DNA from: Pseudobutyrivibrio sp. MD2005
Lineage (GTDB): Bacteria > Bacillota > Clostridia > Lachnospirales > Lachnospiraceae
Assembly: GCF_000621865.1 (NCBI RefSeq)
Contig: NZ_JHXE01000013.1
Coordinates: 120,227 to 184,226, forward strand
DNA length: 64,000 nt
Reading direction: 5' to 3'
Within the stretch, counting starts at the first letter, position 1, and every line of letters begins with the position of its first letter. This document shows positions 18,895-28,249 of this stretch, one piece after another. The position numbers and the translations under genes were made by a program. The notes below the pieces were generated by a model that was not told the origin of the DNA, searched no databases, and saw nothing but the letters and a program-made list of their open reading frames with translations.

Positions 18895-20040
18895 TTAGTG
18901 TTCTAGGCCATCAGCGCTGTAATTGCTCTTGGAGTTCCAGAGTATCCATTCGTCGTAGCCAGCATCATAGACAGCCTGAATTTGCTTGCGGATTGCAGCG
19001 CCATCATACTCAATATAGCCTTCAACCCAAGAGGCACTAAAAGCTTGGAGCCAAGGGCGGATTACGGCACAGTCTTTATTATCCACATCAGAAAGAAGAT
19101 TAGTGGAGCCGTTGAGGGCTGCGTAAATGGTTTCGTATGGTGCAGCATCAGGCACATCTAGTCCAAATTCTCCGGCAGCATAGTGGGAAGGATAAATCAT
19201 TGGGCAGAGAGCATCTAAAGATGATGCTAGGCTTTTATAATCCTGGCCTACATGCACTGCGTCTACTTCACTTTTTATTATGGTTCCGAAAACATCGGCA
19301 GTAACAGGCATATCTTTTGCGTGAAGCTCACTGCATGCTTTCGAGAGAAATGCTTCAATATATTCCTGCCTGTTGTCGTCATTTACCTCTGCTCCATATA
19401 TAGCGGAATCAGAGTTGGCGGTAACAGGAAATCTTACGTAGTCAAATTGTATTTCGTCAAATCCTAAGTCGCAACAAGTATTTGCAATGCTGATGTTGTA
19501 ATCCCAAACTTCTTCCTTGCATGGGTTTACCCAAGGATTTTCCCAGGCGTCGGTTACAGGCTCGCCGGTGTCAGTGTATAGAGCTAAATCAGGGCGAACA
19601 GTTGCAAGTGTCGGGTCTTTAAAGCAAGGGATACGTGCAATGACGTATATATCGTTAGCCTTTAGCTTTTGCATAAGGGCGTTTATGTCACCTATGTATG
19701 GCACGCAGGCGCCTGTTGCGATGACATCGGGATTATCCATCTTAAAAGTGATATTTCCATTATCATCTTTGACATCTAGAACAATTGCGTTTAACTCAGT
19801 GTCATTTATTAGTTGAATTATTTCATCTATGCGTTCAGTGCCGGCTGTGGGGCCAGTAACATAGATTCCACGGACCTTGGTGTGGGAATTTTTCCATGAG
19901 CTATGGTTGAAACCTGTATCGATATTTGTTGCTGCGACAATCTCGTCTTTGATTTCGGTTATGGTGTTGTTGCGGATACCTACATATGCGCATAGTGAGA
20001 TGCCCGCTAAAATAGCTATTACTGATACAAATTTTTTCAT
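18895..20040 (-). CDS. DUF4015-type putative glycoside hydrolase, membrane-anchored
   Basis: A protein of about 381 aa. It begins with an uncleaved signal anchor (MKKFVSVIAILAGISLCAYVG), and the rest is predicted outside. The domain has the TIM-barrel pattern of DUF4015/GHL-type proteins: VRGIYVTGPTAG, NAIVLDVKDDNGN, YVIARIPCFKDP, ENPWVNPCKEEVWDY, FDEIQFDYVRFP with the acidic residues on strand ends, and ALCPMIYPSHY. Substrate unknown; wall or capsule polysaccharide is the usual assumption. ATG 20040 follows GGGAGAAAAA; the longer frame upstream lacks a better start. It is divergent from the THUMP methyltransferase gene. Confidence 0.82.
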   Translation of the reverse strand: MKKFVSVIAILAGISLCAYVGIRNNTITEIKDEIVAATNIDTGFNHSSWKNSHTKVRGIYVTGPTAGTERIDEIIQLINDTELNAIVLDVKDDNGNITFKMDNPDVIATGACVPYIGDINALMQKLKANDIYVIARIPCFKDPTLATVRPDLALYTDTGEPVTDAWENPWVNPCKEEVWDYNISIANTCCDLGFDEIQFDYVRFPVTANSDSAIYGAEVNDDNRQEYIEAFLSKACSELHAKDMPVTADVFGTIIKSEVDAVHVGQDYKSLASSLDALCPMIYPSHYAAGEFGLDVPDAAPYETIYAALNGSTNLLSDVDNKDCAVIRPWLQAFSASWVEGYIEYDGAAIRKQIQAVYDAGYDEWILWNSKSNYSADGLEH

Positions 20041-20174
20041 TTTTTCTCCCATCATTCTCAATGTTTGTAATAATGATACAACATTTTCGCATATAATAGG
20101 AAGCAAATGTGGAAGGAAAAGGGGAAAATCGCTATAATAGAAAAGTACAATGTTTTTTAGATAGAAAGAAGTTT

Positions 20175-21326
20175 ATGAAGAATAATATTTTTACAATCAG
20201 TTGCCCATGTCACTTTGGACTTGAGGCGCCACTTAAAAGAGAAATCTATGATTTAGGATACGATATCACAGAGGTTACAGATGGTCGTGTAACCTTTACT
20301 GGTGATGCAGAAGCCATTTGTAGGGCCAACATACATCTTAGAACTGCAGAGAGAGTTTTAATTGAAATAGGCAGATTTAAGGCTACCACATTCGAAGAGC
20401 TTTTTCAGGGAATCAAGGCTCTTCCTTGGGAAGATTATATTCCTAAGAATGGTAAGTTTTGGGTTACAAAGGCTACATCTGTTAAGAGTAAGCTGTTTTC
20501 TTTGACAGACATTCAGCGAATAGTAAAAAAGGCTATGGCTGAGCGCATGAAATCTTACTACGATATTGATTGGTTAAAAGAAGATGGGGCAGATTATCCT
20601 GGAAGAATCTTCTTACTAAAGGATGAAGTTGTGGTGACCCTTGATTCGACAGGTGTTCCACTTCACAAAAGAGGCTACAGAACATACACAAGCAAGGCTC
20701 CGCTTTCTGAGACAATGGCTGCGGCCTTGATTCAGCTTACACCTTGGCATCCAGATAGGATTTTAGTTGATCCATTCTGTGGCTCAGGTACCTTTTTGAT
20801 TGAGGCAGCAATGATGGCCTGTCATATAGCACCTGGACTAAATAGAGATTTTACATCCATGGATTGGGACAATCTTATTGATGGTCAGACTTGGAAGGAT
20901 TGCTTTGATGAAGCAAGAGCGGAAGTCGACACTAATGTGGATTGCGATTTGCAGGGATTTGATATAGATCCAGAAATGGTTAAGATAGCAAGACTCAATG
21001 CAAAGCAGGCAGGAGTTGATCATCTCATTCATTTTCAGACAAGAGATGTGGGAGAGCTTCGCCATCCGAAAAAATACGGATTTATTCTTACCAATCCACC
21101 ATATGGCGAGAGACTTGAGGAAAAGGAAGCATTGCCAGAGTTATATGGCAAGCTTGGACAGGCATTCAAGGGATTGGATAGCTGGTCTATGTATGTTATT
21201 ACAAGTTATGAGGATGCGCCAAAGTCTATTGGGCGCAAAGCAGATAAGAACCGTAAGATTTACAATGGAATGATAAAGACTTATTTCTACCAGTTTTTAG
21301 GACCTAAACCAAAGAAGAAGGACTAA
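20175..21326 (+). CDS. THUMP-domain class I RNA methyltransferase (RlmL/YpsC-like)
   Basis: A protein of 383 aa. An N-terminal ferredoxin-like/THUMP region (FGLEAPLKREI, RANIHLRTAERVL) is followed by a Rossmann methyltransferase with VDPFCGSGTFLIEAA near residue 205 and the N6/N2 catalytic motif NPPYGERL near residue 305. It corresponds to the m2G2445 rRNA methyltransferase half of RlmL. ATG 20175 (MKNNIF) is preferred; the in-frame codons upstream add 22 residues that are not family-like. Confidence 0.9.
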   Translation: MKNNIFTISCPCHFGLEAPLKREIYDLGYDITEVTDGRVTFTGDAEAICRANIHLRTAERVLIEIGRFKATTFEELFQGIKALPWEDYIPKNGKFWVTKATSVKSKLFSLTDIQRIVKKAMAERMKSYYDIDWLKEDGADYPGRIFLLKDEVVVTLDSTGVPLHKRGYRTYTSKAPLSETMAAALIQLTPWHPDRILVDPFCGSGTFLIEAAMMACHIAPGLNRDFTSMDWDNLIDGQTWKDCFDEARAEVDTNVDCDLQGFDIDPEMVKIARLNAKQAGVDHLIHFQTRDVGELRHPKKYGFILTNPPYGERLEEKEALPELYGKLGQAFKGLDSWSMYVITSYEDAPKSIGRKADKNRKIYNGMIKTYFYQFLGPKPKKKD

Positions 21327-21330
21327 ATTA

Positions 21331-23058
21331 ATGAAACTTTCCAAGAGATATGTGCTGTTTGCTATTTTTATAGTATTCACCTTAGTTTGGAAATTGAATA
21401 ATTGGAACGATAGGTATTCAGCGGTCGAGACATTTAGAGGTGCGCAGCTTAACGAAGATGTTTTGTATCCTCTCATGTCCAAGAATCTTAACGACTCCAG
21501 TCAGTTAAAGATTTACATTAATGGACAGCAGTACTCGAATACTCAGGCCTATGCAATGCTCGATGATTCACTTACACCTGTTGGCTCTTTAGAATTTATT
21601 CGTACAGTGCTAAAGGGCTCTGCTTTCATGGAAGATGATAACAGTGCGGTGGTGCAGGTTACAAATGATATCTACGAATTTGTAGAGGGCAATTCAACTG
21701 CCACAGAAAATGGTGATGATGTTGAGCTTGAATGCATTCCCTCAATTCATTTGGGAGAGTTGTATATTGGCATAGAGGATTTGTGCAATGTTTTCGGCTA
21801 TAAATATGAGTACGATAAGAGCACTTATACTGTTACTATTGAGTACGATAAAGAGCCGATATTGCCTAAGAAATATGATTTGCGTGATGTCAAAAGGGTT
21901 AGCACAATCCGTAATCAAGGTTCCACAGCAACATGTTGGGCATGCGCTTCACTAGAGGCATTGGAATCATCATTGCTTCCAGCAAAAAGCTATCTGTTTT
22001 CTGTGGATTCAATGATTAAAGACAACAGCTTTGGATTGGATGAATCTGTCGGTGGAAAATACACCATGGCGCTTGCATATTTATTGGCATGGCAAGGGCC
22101 TGTCCTTGAAAATGAGGTAGAGCAGGCTGCTTTAAAAGATGAAAACTACCAGCAGGTTCATTTACAGGAAGCTCATTTTTATGATTCGGAGAATTTGGAC
22201 GAGATAAAGCAAGCTGTATATCAGTACGGTGGAGTTTCGTCATCTATATATGCTAGTGTATCTTCTTCTAATCTAACACGTTCTAGCAGCTATAATCGCT
22301 TGACCAATTCATATTGCTATGTGGGCAATTCTAAACCAAATCACGATGTGGTTATTATAGGTTGGGATGATACATATCCTGCAGAAAGCTTCAGTGAAAA
22401 GGTGCCAGGGGATGGTGCTTTCATTTGTCAAAACAGTTGGGGTACTGGATTTGGTGATGATGGAGTTTTCTACATATCATACTACGACTCTAACATAGGT
22501 AATCAGGCTGTATCTTATGTCAAAATCGATACTAATAACACATACAGCTATATCTATCAGAGCGATTTATGTGGATGGGTAGGCCAGATTGGATACAACA
22601 AGCAATGGGCATATGGCGCTAATACATTTGTTGCTGAAAGTGACCAGCAGATAGAAGCAGCCGGTTTCTATGCCTTAGGCGAGAACACAAGCTATCAGCT
22701 TTATTTTGTATCTAATTATGAAAATACAAGCACCTTATCTGACAAGGAATTAGTTGCATCAGGCACTTTGCAGGATAAGGGATATTACACTATTAAGTTT
22801 AATTCTGCTAAAGCTGTTCAAGAAGGAGAGAGCTTTGCAATAGTTTTATATGTCAACACTCCAGATACCAAACGTCCGTTAGCAGTTGAGTATGCTACAG
22901 ACAAAATGACAGAGGCAGTTGATATTACAGATGGAAAAGGTTTTATTAGTAATAATGGGTTAGACTGGGAGAACGTTGAAGACGCGGTAAAGTCTAATCT
23001 TTGCATAAAAGCATATGCAAACAATATTGTGGAGGTATACGAAGCAGACGTCAAATAA
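21331..23058 (+). CDS. Surface-anchored papain-family (C1) cysteine protease
   Basis: A protein of 575 aa with an N-terminal membrane anchor (residues 7-20). A copper-amine-oxidase-like stalk domain follows (INGQQY, IEDLCNVFGYKYEY). The C1 peptidase domain starts at PKKYDLRDVK. The catalytic Cys is in STATCWACAS near residue 201, His in NHDVVIIGWDD near 337 and Asn in QNSWGTGFGDDG near 370. The last 150 residues look like the lectin-like beta domain found behind such proteases. It probably works on the outside of the cell. It begins 4 nt after the methyltransferase stop. Confidence 0.88.
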   Translation: MKLSKRYVLFAIFIVFTLVWKLNNWNDRYSAVETFRGAQLNEDVLYPLMSKNLNDSSQLKIYINGQQYSNTQAYAMLDDSLTPVGSLEFIRTVLKGSAFMEDDNSAVVQVTNDIYEFVEGNSTATENGDDVELECIPSIHLGELYIGIEDLCNVFGYKYEYDKSTYTVTIEYDKEPILPKKYDLRDVKRVSTIRNQGSTATCWACASLEALESSLLPAKSYLFSVDSMIKDNSFGLDESVGGKYTMALAYLLAWQGPVLENEVEQAALKDENYQQVHLQEAHFYDSENLDEIKQAVYQYGGVSSSIYASVSSSNLTRSSSYNRLTNSYCYVGNSKPNHDVVIIGWDDTYPAESFSEKVPGDGAFICQNSWGTGFGDDGVFYISYYDSNIGNQAVSYVKIDTNNTYSYIYQSDLCGWVGQIGYNKQWAYGANTFVAESDQQIEAAGFYALGENTSYQLYFVSNYENTSTLSDKELVASGTLQDKGYYTIKFNSAKAVQEGESFAIVLYVNTPDTKRPLAVEYATDKMTEAVDITDGKGFISNNGLDWENVEDAVKSNLCIKAYANNIVEVYEADVK

Positions 23059-23084
23059 CAGATGTCGAATGTTTTAATGGCAAA

Positions 23085-24149
23085 ATGGAACAGAAGGTGA
23101 TGGGCGCCTTTACGGCGATTATACTTGCGGTAGCGATAGCCATGAGCTGTATTTTGATATATGTGCCTAATATGCACATGATTGCCCTAAGAATAGAGGA
23201 CAATAAATTAAAGGGTGGAAGAATATCTGTTATGGATATGCTTAAATCTAGTTCAGAAGAATTAGAGACTGAGGGGGAGGCAACCCGTGAATCAGTACTT
23301 AAGGGGCACCAAATTAGATTATTACTGCCTAAAAATGTTACAAGTGCAAGTGTAGATATTGAAAATATTTACGTTAATAAAACTATCGTAATTACGATAA
23401 ATGGAATTGGTAAAGATTATTTCAGTGAATATCCAATGCGTGGTTCATCAGATAATATTGTTGATGTGACTTACGACAGTGAGGATTTAGTTGGAGTTAT
23501 AGAGATTACGCTTGATGATATACGTGAGGTAAAGATGACCGCCGAGGGGGAAAGCGTTTATCTTGATTTTATTGACCCACATGAAATATATGATTATGTT
23601 GTTGTAGTCGATGCGGGACATGGAGGAAATGTTCCTGGCGCAACAAAGGGTGGGGTTTATGAAAAGGATCTTAACCTTGGCATTGTTCTTGAATTAAAGA
23701 AGCTTTTCGATAGAAATGATAAAAACATAGGCGTTTATTACACCAGAACTGATGACACGAATCCTACATTTGCTAACAGAGTAGGGCTTGCAAATGATTC
23801 AGAGGCGGATTTATTCTTGTCTGTACACAATAACTCTACAGCTTCGGGGCGAATGTCTTCAATCAACGGAACTGAAGTCATGTATGAAGGAGGAGATTCA
23901 TCAGGCGAGTCTAAAAAGTTCGCATCAATCTGTCTAAACCATCTGTTGGTAGAGTTGGATTCTAAATCCAAAGGAACAGTGGTTGGAGATGAAGTATACA
24001 TCATCAGAATGTCGAAGCCGCCGGTGGCTTTAGTTGAAGTTGGTTTTATGACAAATCAAAGGGAGCTTGATTTGTTGCAGGACAGCGAATACCAGAGAAA
24101 AGCAGCTCAGGCTTTATACGATTCTGTTCTTGAATATTTACAATTATAA
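23085..24149 (+). CDS. N-acetylmuramoyl-L-alanine amidase (Amidase_3) with membrane anchor
   Basis: A protein of about 354 aa. A membrane segment (residues 7-27) and an AMIN-like beta domain precede a zinc amidase domain. Zinc ligands lie in VVVDAGHGG and in YEKDLNL (Glu), with SVHNNS (His) and the catalytic Glu in ALVEVGFMTN. It cleaves the lactyl-peptide bond of peptidoglycan. The start is uncertain: ATG 23085 has a weak ribosome site, and the open frame extends into the end of the protease gene. The position suggests coexpression with the surface protease. Confidence 0.87.
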   Translation: MEQKVMGAFTAIILAVAIAMSCILIYVPNMHMIALRIEDNKLKGGRISVMDMLKSSSEELETEGEATRESVLKGHQIRLLLPKNVTSASVDIENIYVNKTIVITINGIGKDYFSEYPMRGSSDNIVDVTYDSEDLVGVIEITLDDIREVKMTAEGESVYLDFIDPHEIYDYVVVVDAGHGGNVPGATKGGVYEKDLNLGIVLELKKLFDRNDKNIGVYYTRTDDTNPTFANRVGLANDSEADLFLSVHNNSTASGRMSSINGTEVMYEGGDSSGESKKFASICLNHLLVELDSKSKGTVVGDEVYIIRMSKPPVALVEVGFMTNQRELDLLQDSEYQRKAAQALYDSVLEYLQL

Positions 24150-24158
24150 GGAGATAAA

Positions 24159-24764
24159 ATGAAGATTATTTTTGCAACAGGTAATGCTAATAAAATGCGT
24201 GAAATCCGAGAGATTCTTGGAGAGGAAAAATACGAAATCAAGTCCATGAAGGAAGCTGGCATTGACTGCGATATTGTGGAAAATGGAACTACTTTCGAAG
24301 AGAATTCTCTGATAAAAGCAAGAGCGATTGCAAATTTGGCAAAGGATGCGGTTATTCTTGCAGATGATAGTGGCTTAGAAATAGATGCTTTGAACAAGGA
24401 ACCGGGCATTTATTCTGCTAGATATATGGGTGAGGACACATCTTACGATATTAAGAATGCTAATCTGATTGAGCGTCTGAATGGCGTAGAAGAAAAGGAC
24501 CGCAGTGCTCGTTTTGTATGTGCAGTAGCCGCAGTTTTCCCTGATGGAACAGAAAAATGTGTCAGAGGAACAATTGAAGGCTACATAGGTTATGAGCCAA
24601 TGGGCGAAAATGGCTTTGGCTATGATCCTATTTTCTATCTATGGGACAAAAAGGTTAGTACAGCCAGCTTATCTCCAGAAGATAAAAATGCAATTAGCCA
24701 CAGAGGCAAGGCTTTAAGAATGATGAAGGAAGAAATTGAAAAGTATGAAAATATTGGTTGTTAG
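24159..24764 (+). CDS. rdgB: XTP/dITP pyrophosphatase, RdgB/HAM1 family
   Basis: A protein of 201 aa with FATGNANKMREI at the start, ADDSGLEIDAL, GIYSARYMG and GYDPIFYL motifs and SHRGKAL near the end. It removes non-canonical purine nucleoside triphosphates. It has GGAGATAAA upstream and lies 9 nt after the amidase gene. The next start codon lies inside its last codons. Confidence 0.94.
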   Translation: MKIIFATGNANKMREIREILGEEKYEIKSMKEAGIDCDIVENGTTFEENSLIKARAIANLAKDAVILADDSGLEIDALNKEPGIYSARYMGEDTSYDIKNANLIERLNGVEEKDRSARFVCAVAAVFPDGTEKCVRGTIEGYIGYEPMGENGFGYDPIFYLWDKKVSTASLSPEDKNAISHRGKALRMMKEEIEKYENIGC

Positions 24765-25248
24765 TGACACACATGGCAAATCAGAAAATCTTAGGGATGC
24801 AATAGAGATTGAAAAGCCAGATTTGATTTATCATCTTGGAGATGGACAGGGTGTGGAAGATAATCTTTGGATGATGAGCGAGGCTCCTGCCGAATGTGTA
24901 TGCGGCAACTGTGATTGGGGCACAAATCTTCCATCTGAAGTAGTTCTTGAAGTAGGCAAGCATGTAATCTTATTGACACACGGACATTATTACGGAGTGA
25001 ATTATGGCTACGAGAGGATTGCAGCAGCAGCTCATGAAAAGGGCTGCGATGTTGTTCTTTATGGTCACACTCACGTTCCAACAATTGATCATTATGAGGA
25101 TTTGATTATAGCAAATCCTGGAAGTATAGCATTTCCAAGGCAAAATAGTCATGAACACACTTACATGACAATTTTGTTAGATAATGAAGGTGAATTCAAA
25201 ATGGATTTACATTCGTTAGAGGAATATGATAGGGCTTATGGAAATTAA
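24745..25248 (+). CDS. YfcE/MJ0936-type metallophosphoesterase
   Basis: A protein of 167 aa with the dimetal motifs VVSDTHG, YHLGDGQ, GNCDWG, LLTHGHYYG and YGHTHVP, in that order, which is the full MJ0936 phosphodiesterase signature. The ATG at 24745 overlaps rdgB by 20 nt. The pairing of RdgB with YfcE is common in Firmicutes. The substrate is probably a cyclic or phosphodiester metabolite. Confidence 0.9.
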   Translation: MKILVVSDTHGKSENLRDAIEIEKPDLIYHLGDGQGVEDNLWMMSEAPAECVCGNCDWGTNLPSEVVLEVGKHVILLTHGHYYGVNYGYERIAAAAHEKGCDVVLYGHTHVPTIDHYEDLIIANPGSIAFPRQNSHEHTYMTILLDNEGEFKMDLHSLEEYDRAYGN

Positions 25249-26752
25249 GATAGTTATTGTAGGTGTCGAGCCTCAAAAGGAATATGTATTGAGGACAGAT
25301 GGTCCTATAAGTTTTGTGGATGCCATGGAGCAGCTGGGACTTAGTTTTTATCGCCCATGCGGTGGCATAGGAAGATGTTTGAGCTGCGCAATTAAATTTG
25401 CTTATGGCATGCCTCAGATGACTTCTGACGATGAAAGAGCATTAGACTTTTCTGACATGCGCGCAGGATGGAGATTAGGGTGCAAGTGCGTAATAACTCG
25501 TGATTGCAAGATTGAAGTCCCTGCGTCTCTAGCTTCTGAAATCACTTCTGTCATTGCAGACGAGCTTTCCGAAGATGAGGATTTGAATAAAAGAGATATA
25601 GGAATCGCTGTTGATATTGGTACTACCACACTTGCAACAGCGGTTATAGACGTGCATACTGGCAAGATTCTTCGCCAAAGAAATTGCACCAATACCCAGC
25701 TAAAATTTGGCTCTGATGTTATGACACGAGTTAAGGCGGCTATTGATGGGCATGGCGAGGAATTAAAAAATTGTGTGCGTGATGACCTTACAAAACTTGG
25801 CAAGGAGATACTTGGCGAGGATTTCATGATGAACAAAATAGTGTTCAGTGGAAACACTATTATGACGCATTTGTTACTGGGGCTTACTGTAGACGGACTT
25901 GCAAAATATCCATTTGTCCCACACACATTAGACAGCGTTAGCTTTGTGGAAAAAGGCAGAAATATTTTCTTCATGCCGGGGATAAGTGCATTTGTTGGCG
26001 GCGATATCGTTTCGGGATTATATTATCTTAAAATGAAAGCCATAGATAAAAAAAGAGAAAATGAAAAATTCTTACTGGTTGATTTAGGAACGAATGCTGA
26101 GATAGTATACTTTGATGGTCAGACATATTTTTGTACTTCTGCTTCTGCTGGCCCAGCATTGGAAGGTGCGAGCTTAAGCTGTGGTGTCGCATCAGTGCGC
26201 GGCGCAATCAATCATTTAAGTATAAATAATGGCAAATGTTCATTTACTACAATTGGTGGTGAGGCACCTATTGGTCTTTGCGGTAGTGGTGTAATAGATT
26301 TAGTTCATGAACTTCATAGAAATAAGCTCATTGATGATGGAGGCTTACTCATCTCAAAATATGCTGAAGAAGGATATCCGGTCACAGAAAATATAATCAT
26401 GACGGGGGAAGATATTCAACAGGTGTTACTTGCAAAGTCAGCTATATGCTCGGCGATAGAGCTCCTTATAAAGGAAGCTGGCGCTTCTATTGATGACATT
26501 GAACATCTTTATGTATCAGGAGGATTAGGGGCTTCTATAGGCATTTGGGCGGCTTCTGGAATAAGAATATTTCCACCAGAGCTTATCAACAAGTTTGAAG
26601 CTGTTGGAAATTCTTCATTACATGGTGATATTGAATATATAATACACGGAGATACGGAAATGTTAGAGGATATACGAGCAAATGCCAAAGTGGTAATCCT
26701 CAACGATAACCCAGAGTTTGAACGATTATTTATAGAAAATTTAAAATTGTAG
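25238..26752 (+). CDS. ASKHA-domain protein with N-terminal 2Fe-2S ferredoxin (RACo/DUF4445-like)
   Basis: A protein of 504 aa. An N-terminal ferredoxin domain has cysteines in RPCGGIGRCLSC with a fourth in LGCKC. A middle domain follows, then the ASKHA ATPase fold: IAVDIGTTTLA near residue 125, VFSGNTIMTHL, LLVDLGTNAEI near 280, and SGGLGAS. Proteins of this type (RACo, RamA) reductively activate corrinoid methyltransferase systems using ATP. No corrinoid protein or methyltransferase gene is nearby. ATG 25238 overlaps the phosphoesterase gene by 11 nt and follows AGGG. Confidence 0.85.
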   Translation: MEIKIVIVGVEPQKEYVLRTDGPISFVDAMEQLGLSFYRPCGGIGRCLSCAIKFAYGMPQMTSDDERALDFSDMRAGWRLGCKCVITRDCKIEVPASLASEITSVIADELSEDEDLNKRDIGIAVDIGTTTLATAVIDVHTGKILRQRNCTNTQLKFGSDVMTRVKAAIDGHGEELKNCVRDDLTKLGKEILGEDFMMNKIVFSGNTIMTHLLLGLTVDGLAKYPFVPHTLDSVSFVEKGRNIFFMPGISAFVGGDIVSGLYYLKMKAIDKKRENEKFLLVDLGTNAEIVYFDGQTYFCTSASAGPALEGASLSCGVASVRGAINHLSINNGKCSFTTIGGEAPIGLCGSGVIDLVHELHRNKLIDDGGLLISKYAEEGYPVTENIIMTGEDIQQVLLAKSAICSAIELLIKEAGASIDDIEHLYVSGGLGASIGIWAASGIRIFPPELINKFEAVGNSSLHGDIEYIIHGDTEMLEDIRANAKVVILNDNPEFERLFIENLKL

Positions 26753-26931
26753 ATTTAAGGGCTTGAGGCATTAGCACTCAAAACGGTAGATTTGTTTTAC
26801 ATGGATTTAGATATTATTTTTTGATAGTATCTGAATCTTTTTTTCACAAAAAATAAATAATATTTTGATAGTATCCAAATATTCCAATCAGACTGACATT
26901 CCCATAAATGTAGGAAGGAGTACGGGGATTA

Positions 26932-27715
26932 TGAAAGTTGCAGTGTCAAAGGAAGAAAGAAGCTTATCTTATTATAAATACTATGAAAAAGAACTGGCAG
27001 AGATTCCACAAGAAAAAATAGATATTTTAAATGGTGGGGCTTCTCAAAAATCGATTGTTCCATTAAGCGAGAAAAACTTATATTTAAGTGGCGATGACAG
27101 CGAGTATTGTCAGATAGGCTATGGCACAATGTCAGATGGATTGGCTTTTGTAATGAAACATATATGCCTAAAGTTACACCTGAAATGCTTGACTGGTGGT
27201 TCCCTTGGCATAGTGTGGGTTCTGATTTAAGATACAAAATCTGGGATCCTGAAGATCACTATTTCGCAAGAGTTGATATGGCGGACTACGTTATAGATAC
27301 AAATGTTCCAATGGATCAAAAAACTTGGGGCGTAAGTCACTACATTATTGAAGATATAGGCTTTGGTCCAGATTTTCTCAAACTTAATTTCAAGAGACCT
27401 AAAGATTTTGGATATGATGAGTCCATTATTGGAACAGAAAAGTGTACGTCTTTAGTATGTGCAGTTGGGGAAGGTAATTGTGCAGCTGCGATGACTCACA
27501 AATGGTATCCATACAAGGATGGGGTGATGTTCTGCTCTAGATTCTGGGTTGGTGTAATAATGACAGAAAGTGGTGAGCTTATTAATGGTATGCCTGAGGG
27601 GATAAGTGTACCGCTACAGGTCCCAAAGAACCTTTATGCTCACAACATTAAGGAGTTTACTAACCTAGCATCTTTCCTACCACAGATATATGTTGAGAAT
27701 AAAGATAACTTCTAA
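26932..27715 (+). pseudogene. Frameshifted DAPG/phloretin-hydrolase-like gene
   Basis: Two reading frames join into one protein of about 260 aa. The first starts at ATG 26932 (after AGGAAGGAGTACGGGGATT) and runs well to about 27150 (QIGYGTMSDGL). The match continues in the next frame from about 27148 (GFCNETYMPKVTPEM, DWWFPWHSVG, YKIWDPEDHY) to 27715. Adding one G in TTGGCTTTTG near 27147-27156 would restore the frame. The motifs are those of the DAPG hydrolase/phloretin hydrolase family, which cleaves C-C bonds in plant polyphenols. Either a true recent mutation or a sequencing error; the rest of the gene looks intact. Confidence 0.7.
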
Positions 27716-27786
27716 ATCAAAAGAAATATATGTGGTTATCCTTGGTGGCATTGTTAGAATATCAGTTAAGATTAGTATATTATGAC

Positions 27787-27904
27787 TTCTTGTGGGCTAC
27801 TTAAGGAAAAAGCCCACAAGAACTTGGCTTTGCCAAGCAATATTTTCTTGCAGAAAATATTGGTCTTTGTCCGGTTCTTGATTTTCTGAGGAAAATCAAA
27901 AACC
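27787..27904. repeat. Array of four consecutive perfect hairpins
   Basis: Hairpin 1: 12-bp arms 27787-27798 and 27811-27822. Hairpin 2: CTTGGC/GCCAAG at 27823-27828 and 27832-27837. Hairpin 3: CAATATTTTC/GAAAATATTG at 27838-27847 and 27853-27862. Hairpin 4: TTGATTTTC/GAAAATCAA at 27878-27886 and 27891-27899, extended by GGTT/AACC at 27873-27876 and 27901-27904. Only short gaps separate them and there is no T-tract after any, so they do not look like terminators. They lie between the broken hydrolase gene and the island repeat. Confidence 0.75.
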
Positions 27905-27943
27905 TATCACAACTAAACCAACGTGAGCACTTTGTGGGAAGAT

Positions 27944-28206
27944 TTGTGATATAAATTAGCTAATATTGGGGAAATTCTATCGCAAGAAAGCTAGAAGAGC
28001 TTATACATTCATTGCTTTGTGATAAATATGAGAGAAATTCAGAATATTTGTATCGCAAAAGTCTCGAGAAGCCGCAGATACTCGTTGAGTTGTGATAAAA
28101 CAGTAGATAATTAGATACACAAGAGGAAGGATATATGTATTCACTAAAAAAGTGGCCTAGCAAAGCTAGACCACTTTTAATTTATGCCGGCTGCGGGACT
28201 TGAACC
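27944..28206. repeat. Island-flanking direct repeat, copy A (with tRNA-Leu 3' fragment)
   Basis: 263 bp nearly identical to 35993-36256. Differences are one 8-9-bp patch near 27957 and three single bases (near 28064, 28089 and 28118). It holds the duplicate of the tRNA-Leu terminator (28145-28178) and the last 22 nt of the tRNA (28185-28206), ending inside the T-loop at TGAACC. Beyond that the two copies share nothing. A 67-codon reverse frame inside it is a by-product of the repeat and has no ribosome site. Confidence 0.92.
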
Positions 28207-28249
28207 TTAAACAGGGTTCACAAATACTATAAAATCAAGGAGGAAAAGC

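Noticed and set aside
27960..28163. Minus-strand frames of 67 and 76 codons in both island repeats (also 35983-36213)
   Set aside because: They are similar only because the DNA is duplicated; no ribosome site, and they overlap the tRNA terminator.
28185..28206. Second tRNA-Leu gene at the left island edge
   Set aside because: Only the last 22 nt are present; the sequence leaves the tRNA inside the T-loop.
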